Positions 7,165-9,813 of a stretch of 9,813 bases of DNA are shown here, in pieces. The notes beneath the pieces are model-generated. The model did not search any database, was not told where the DNA came from, and saw only the letters and a program-made list of their open reading frames with translations. Every line of letters begins with the position of its first letter. Position 1 is the first letter of the stretch. Made by a program: the position numbers and the translations under genes. Source of the stretch: Clostridiales bacterium (GTDB lineage Bacteria > Bacillota > Clostridia > Lachnospirales > Lachnospiraceae); NCBI GenBank assembly GCA_029267975.1, contig JAJUHH010000079.1, positions 1 through 9,813 on the forward strand, in the 5' to 3' direction.

Positions 7165-8007
7165 CTAATCATTGATTTCAACCGTTGCGCCTGCCGCAAG
7201 CTCAATAACCTTCCCAGCGGTTTCAAGCCAGAGCTTTGTGCTGCTGGGATTTTTTACACGTTTCCCATCCATGCTGAAGATCAGCCGATGATAAGCATCA
7301 ATATAGTCGTAGATTTCAATATTGGTGGCATACCATATATCTTCTCTCCCGCCTATGTATTCCGCAAACTCCTCAATTACCTTCCAATTGTCATCTGCTT
7401 CAAATTCATAACTATGCCCCCATAAATAGAATAAATAAGGAGCACGGATTACCTTGTCCTCCACAAATTTCACTGCAAGACGCTTTAGCTCCGGTGAATT
7501 ATGATGACAGGTTGGGGCTAAGCGCAGCCAATCCTGAGGGATCCGAAAATCATTGCTTACAATGGTGGTTCTGGAATAAACAATACCGCAGGACGATAGC
7601 GCTTCCACCAGGCTGTCACTGAAGGCGCCGTAAGGATAGGCCATACCCCGTACAATGGTACCGAATTGTGCCTCCAGCTTCTCTCTGTCTTTGATGACTT
7701 CATTCATGGCCATAGCAACAGGCAGCTGTTCAAGATAGGGATGGGTATAAGCATGAACCGCAACCTCCTGCCCCGAATTCTTATAGGCTTCTGTCACCTG
7801 CTTCTCTGTCATCCTGCGATGAATATGGCCCCGGGGATAAACCGTCCCTTCCTCTGCATACAATCCGCTGTTTAGATTAAAGGTACCTTTTAATCCATGC
7901 TTATTCATGATTTTAATCAGCTGAATGTCCTGCTCCACACCATCATCATAGCTTAAGGTAAGTGCCTTTGCCTTTCCTTGTGGGAATCTCATAAAAATAT
8001 TTGCCAT
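7165..8007 (-). CDS. NodB-type polysaccharide deacetylase (CE4 family), cytoplasmic form
   Basis: 280 codons. CE4 enzymes remove N- or O-acetyl groups from polysaccharides with a divalent metal. Motif 1 is TLSYDDG (17-23), with Asp21 as likely base and Asp22 as metal ligand. Motif 2 is HAYTHP (85-90), with His85 and His89 completing the metal triad. Motif 3 is AYPYGAFSD (123-131), lacking the Arg of the usual R-P-[PF]-[YF]-G form. Motif 5 is probably LFYLWGHSYEFE (192-203). No signal peptide or membrane helix is seen: the protein begins almost directly with the catalytic barrel, unlike secreted peptidoglycan or chitin deacetylases. The last about 40 residues (from KRVKNPSSTKLW) look like an added beta-rich tail. 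The start is set by GGAGGA three bases before the ATG. The substrate cannot be told; a small intracellular acetylated sugar is possible. Confidence 0.82.
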   Translation of the reverse strand: MANIFMRFPQGKAKALTLSYDDGVEQDIQLIKIMNKHGLKGTFNLNSGLYAEEGTVYPRGHIHRRMTEKQVTEAYKNSGQEVAVHAYTHPYLEQLPVAMAMNEVIKDREKLEAQFGTIVRGMAYPYGAFSDSLVEALSSCGIVYSRTTIVSNDFRIPQDWLRLAPTCHHNSPELKRLAVKFVEDKVIRAPYLFYLWGHSYEFEADDNWKVIEEFAEYIGGREDIWYATNIEIYDYIDAYHRLIFSMDGKRVKNPSSTKLWLETAGKVIELAAGATVEIND

Positions 8008-8016
8008 AGTTCCTCC

Positions 8017-8166
8017 TCATACCTTCCACTTATTCATTGCCTTTGCCAGCTGCCTGGGCCGATTGTTCTTTGCCAATTCGCCCTTTTCCAATGCACCCTT
8101 TTCCAATTTGCTCTTTGCCAATGCACTCTTTGCCAATGTGCTCCTGATCAATGGCCTCTGGCACAT
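8017..8166 (-). CDS. Possible 49-aa repeat peptide upstream of the deacetylase (uncertain)
   Basis: An ATG at 8166-8164 opens a 49-codon frame that contains a 15-bp tandem repeat and is therefore built of five-residue units of the form L-A/E-K-S/G-x. The peptide is very basic, with many Lys and Leu, and ends in MNKWKV. Two points favour translation: its TGA (8019-8017) directly abuts the GGAGGA of the deacetylase, an arrangement typical of translational coupling, and a good promoter lies just upstream. Against it, the ATG has no Shine-Dalgarno sequence and falls at or within a base or two of the predicted transcription start, so it would need leaderless initiation. An upstream TTG (8214) also lacks a binding site. 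The frame may simply be open because the repeat length is a multiple of three. Function unknown. Confidence 0.3.
   Translation of the reverse strand: MCQRPLIRSTLAKSALAKSKLEKGALEKGELAKNNRPRQLAKAMNKWKV
8066..8155. repeat. 15-bp tandem repeat, six units
   Basis: Six consecutive 15-base units begin at 8066, 8081, 8096, 8111, 8126 and 8141. The consensus on the plus strand is CTCTTTGCCAATGCA, with a second form CCCTTTTCCAAT-. The first five share the CCAAT core and the last is more degenerate (TCAAT). The units lie in the leader region of the deacetylase transcript. A further CTTTGCCA at 8041-8048 suggests a decayed extra copy. Confidence 0.85.
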
Positions 8167-8172
8167 GAGCTT

Positions 8173-8201
8173 ATTGTAGCACTGAATTTTTTTACAGGCA
8201 A
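8173..8201 (-). promoter_or_regulatory. Promoter for the deacetylase transcript
   Basis: On the minus strand TTGCCT (8196-8201) is followed after exactly 17 bases by TACAAT (8173-8178). TGC directly before the -10 forms an extended -10 element. Transcription should start near 8166, giving a leader of about 160 bases that carries the tandem repeat. This separates the deacetylase from the upstream Crp/Fnr gene. Confidence 0.6.
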
Positions 8202-8235
8202 CTACTTGCCCCAAGAAGGATGAATTCTATGCATT

Positions 8236-8925
8236 TTATTCCAGACACTCTGCCAGCAGTTCCTTATTAAGGATCTTAAAGCTGTTCCCATAGTAGTCAA
8301 TGAGCCCTTCTTCCTTCATGCGTGCCAGCTCCCTGCACATGGAGGTTCGGGACACGTTCAGATAATCCGCCAGCTCATTGCGATTTAACATGATCTGAAA
8401 CATGCTGCTGCCGCGGTCTCCGGCTTCATTCATGAGGAAGCTGGCAATCTTCTCCCTCATCCCCTTCAGGGTCAGCAGCTCCAGCTTCCGATTGAGATTG
8501 ACATTCTTCTCTCCCAACACCACCATCATGTTCTGTACCAGATTAAAATGATATTCACAGACATTGCCGCAGGTCTTGATCACACGCTCATAGGGAATAT
8601 GCAGAATCTTAGCTTCCTCATTCACACGGACCGTTACCGGAGCGATACGCTTCATGGTGCAGACAATCCCCTCCGCAAACATATCCGATGGCCCCAGAAT
8701 AGCAACGATATGCTTATTGCCGGCCAGGTTTTCCTTCATGATTTCTATCCTGCCGGACAGCACGATCCCGATAAAATTGATCTCATCTCCCGCAAAGAAG
8801 ATATATTCCTCGGCATGAAAGCTTTTCACCTGGGCCCCCAGACATCTCATCAGATGCCCGAATTCCCTCTCCTCAATCTTTCGAAACAAGGTACAGTTCT
8901 TGATGACCGGATAATACTGTTCCAT
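8236..8925 (-). CDS. Crp/Fnr-family transcription regulator, likely controls hcp
   Basis: 229 codons from the ATG at 8925. A longer reading from 8958 is open, but the 8925 start has AGGAGG (8931-8936) five bases upstream and the longer one has none. The N-terminal cyclic-nucleotide-binding-like beta-barrel spans about 10-115 (SGRIEIMKE at 57-65, LGPSDMF at 77-83), followed by the long dimer helix (about 117-150) and a winged helix (about 155-220) with recognition helix VSRTSMCRELARM (191-203). The barrel lacks the usual GE...RSA phosphate cassette, so cAMP is unlikely as ligand. The N-terminal cysteine cluster of true FNR is also absent; cysteines 11, 29, 89, 119, 123, 197 and 227 are scattered. 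Divergent position to hcp resembles HcpR-type regulators that respond to nitric oxide or nitrite. The signal is inferred. Confidence 0.88.
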   Translation of the reverse strand: MEQYYPVIKNCTLFRKIEEREFGHLMRCLGAQVKSFHAEEYIFFAGDEINFIGIVLSGRIEIMKENLAGNKHIVAILGPSDMFAEGIVCTMKRIAPVTVRVNEEAKILHIPYERVIKTCGNVCEYHFNLVQNMMVVLGEKNVNLNRKLELLTLKGMREKIASFLMNEAGDRGSSMFQIMLNRNELADYLNVSRTSMCRELARMKEEGLIDYYGNSFKILNKELLAECLE

Positions 8926-8930
8926 GGGAA

Positions 8931-8936
8931 CCTCCT
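8931..8936 (-). promoter_or_regulatory. Shine-Dalgarno sequence fixing the Crp/Fnr start
   Basis: AGGAGG on the minus strand, five bases from the ATG at 8925-8923. It lies inside the longer alternative reading frame starting at 8958, whose own ATG has only AT-rich sequence before it. This decides for the shorter protein. Confidence 0.8.
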
Positions 8937-8976
8937 TTTCTATTTCCAAAATTCGCATTAAAATTTATTTTCACAA

Positions 8977-8994
8977 ATGTAGCTGTGGCTACAT
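8977..8994. promoter_or_regulatory. 18-bp palindrome in the Crp/Fnr gene leader
   Basis: ATGTAGC (8977-8983), TGTG, then GCTACAT (8988-8994) form a perfect 7-bp inverted repeat. It lies about 12 to 30 bases downstream of the predicted start of the regulator transcript, a place where bound protein would repress. The arm length and spacing suit a Crp/Fnr dimer, so autorepression is plausible; a leader RNA hairpin is the alternative. Confidence 0.5.
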
Positions 8995-9012
8995 CTTACC
9001 AGGGTAATCTGT

Positions 9013-9041
9013 ATTATACTCACCTTGAACTTAAAAATCAA
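9013..9041 (-). promoter_or_regulatory. Promoter of the Crp/Fnr regulator gene
   Basis: On the minus strand TTGATT (9036-9041), a 17-base spacer and a perfect TATAAT (9013-9018). This is the best-matching promoter in the window. Transcription should start near 9006, leaving a leader of about 80 bases before the ATG at 8925. Confidence 0.65.
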
Positions 9042-9057
9042 GTGACAATCCAGTCAC
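9042..9057. promoter_or_regulatory. GTGAC-N6-GTCAC operator candidate
   Basis: GTGAC (9042-9046), AATCCA, GTCAC (9053-9057) is a perfect inverted repeat with the GTGA/TCAC character of Crp/Fnr-family sites. It directly abuts the -35 of the regulator gene, with its centre about 43 bases upstream of the predicted start, close to the class II activator position. The same site lies upstream of hcp on the other side. Confidence 0.55.
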
Positions 9058-9115
9058 AGCGGCTTTTACGAGCGCCGGGCTTTCCTATATGAAATGCCGC
9101 GAATACTCACTCATT

Positions 9116-9126
9116 TGGATTGTCAC
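9116..9126. promoter_or_regulatory. Second copy of the operator half with spacer, inverted
   Basis: TGGATTGTCAC here is the exact reverse complement of GTGACAATCCA at 9042-9052. An 11-base exact match in such a short intergenic region is unlikely by chance and suggests a second binding site nearer hcp. Only one GTCAC arm is intact, and the opposite arm is degenerate (GAGTG read on the minus strand). Confidence 0.45.
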
Positions 9127-9157
9127 AAAAACATATATAAAAAGGAGAGTTTATAAA

Positions 9158-9813
9158 ATGGACAATAAAATGTTTTGTTATCAGTGCCAGGAAGCAGCCA
9201 ACTGCACAGGATGTACCGTAGCAGGTGTCTGTGGCAAGACACCCGATCTTGCAAGAATGCAGGACTTACTGATCTATGTAACCAAGGGCTTAAGCGCAGT
9301 GACTACCGCGCTCAGAGCACAGGGCGAGAAAATTGATTCAGTCGTTGATCACTATATCACCATCAATTTATTTTCTACCATTACCAATGCTAATTTTAAT
9401 GATGAGATATTTTATCAGAGAGTTTTCGAGACCTTAAAAATGAAGGATGAACTCCTTAGCAAGGTAGCTGATGCTTCCACTCTTCCTGAAGCAGCTCATT
9501 GGACTGCTTCCTCCCGTCAGGAACTGGATGAGAAGTCCTTCAAGGTAGGCGTGCTTGCAACCTTAAATGAAGACGTAAGATCCTTAAGAGAGCTGATCAT
9601 CTACGGATTAAAGGGTATGGCAGCCTACTTAAAGCATGCAAACGAATTAAATTATGACAGCGCTGAAATCAGTGCATTTATGCAGAAGGCACTTGCAGCA
9701 ACTTTAGATGATACCTTAAGTGCTGACCAGTTGGTAGCTCTTACCCTTGAGACCGGTAAATTCGGTGTTGACGGTATGGCACTTTTGGATACAGCAAACA
9801 CCAGCACCTATGG
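9158..9813 (+). CDS. hcp: Hybrid-cluster protein / hydroxylamine reductase, 3' partial
   Basis: 218 codons are visible before the window ends; complete Hcp proteins are about 530-550 residues. The N-terminal cysteine motif reads C-X2-C-X8-C-X5-C (Cys7, Cys10, Cys19, Cys25), which in strict anaerobes holds the [4Fe-4S] cluster, unlike the C-X2-C-X11-C-X6-C form of E. coli. An extra Cys16 lies inside the motif. The hybrid [4Fe-2S-2O] cluster ligands lie in the missing C-terminal part. Hcp reduces hydroxylamine in vitro and is regarded as a nitric oxide reductase or S-nitrosylase in vivo, so a role in nitrosative stress is likely. AAGGAGA lies nine bases before the ATG. It is divergent from a Crp/Fnr regulator and shares its intergenic operators. 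No convincing -35/-10 pair is seen for hcp itself, in keeping with activator-dependent expression. Confidence 0.95.
   Translation, partial: MDNKMFCYQCQEAANCTGCTVAGVCGKTPDLARMQDLLIYVTKGLSAVTTALRAQGEKIDSVVDHYITINLFSTITNANFNDEIFYQRVFETLKMKDELLSKVADASTLPEAAHWTASSRQELDEKSFKVGVLATLNEDVRSLRELIIYGLKGMAAYLKHANELNYDSAEISAFMQKALAATLDDTLSADQLVALTLETGKFGVDGMALLDTANTSTY

Noticed and set aside
8066..8155. CRISPR array
   Set aside because: The units are 15 bp and directly tandem without spacers, and no cas gene is present.
8196..8212. GGCAA-GTAG-TTGCC hairpin as terminator of the Crp/Fnr gene
   Set aside because: On the minus strand it is followed by an A run, not a T run, and its right arm overlaps a well-formed -35 box.
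7978..8223. Plus-strand frame across the 15-bp repeat (Cys/Gln/Leu-rich)
   Set aside because: It is open because the repeat length is a multiple of three. It overlaps the deacetylase start, lacks a ribosome binding site and has an unlikely composition.
8548..8961. 137-codon plus-strand frame antisense to the Crp/Fnr gene
   Set aside because: The opposite strand encodes a complete Crp/Fnr protein with a strong ribosome binding site; this frame shows no motif.
9134..9139. TATATA as the hcp -10 box
   Set aside because: It is only 18 bases from the ATG, so transcription would start inside the ribosome binding site. The real hcp promoter must lie further upstream.

Overview
The window looks like chromosomal DNA of a low-to-moderate GC anaerobic Clostridia, most likely Lachnospiraceae. 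This is judged from strong AGGAGG-type ribosome binding sites, sugar genes each paired with its own AraC-type activator, a class I-type hybrid-cluster protein (Hcp) and general protein character. No mobile element, tRNA, rRNA or CRISPR array is visible, and the region reads as ordinary carbohydrate and stress-response chromosome.

Layout. (1) 1-1170, + strand: C-terminal part of a three-helix membrane protein with a YcxB-like tail, closed by a strong, probably bidirectional terminator. (2) 1334-3651: GH4 alpha-galactosidase melA (minus) divergent from an AraC/MsmR-type regulator (plus). Their 176-bp gap holds an inverted repeat in the putative melA promoter and a 9-bp direct repeat. (3) 3652-3906: a non-coding gap between convergent genes with a long imperfect inverted repeat. 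(4) 3907-7130: L-fucose operon fucI-fucU (minus) divergent from a second AraC-type regulator (plus); the 121-bp gap carries two face-to-face TATAAT boxes and a 20-bp palindrome at the likely fucI transcription start. (5) 7165-8007, minus: a NodB-type polysaccharide deacetylase without a signal peptide. It is preceded by a well-formed promoter and an unusual 49-codon ORF built on a 15-bp tandem repeat, whose stop codon abuts the deacetylase Shine-Dalgarno sequence. (6) 8236-9813: a Crp/Fnr-family regulator (minus) divergent from hcp (plus, cut by the window end). Their shared intergenic region has several palindromes that make good operator candidates.

How it may work together. Two regulator-enzyme pairs handle alpha-galactosides (cytoplasmic hydrolysis by an NAD/Mn-dependent GH4 enzyme) and L-fucose (mutarotation and isomerisation to L-fuculose). 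Transporters, fuculokinase and fuculose-phosphate aldolase are absent here and must lie elsewhere if the pathway is complete. The Crp/Fnr-hcp pair is a separate nitrosative or redox stress module. I see no clearly new multi-gene system. The least explained element is the repeat-encoded small ORF in front of the deacetylase.
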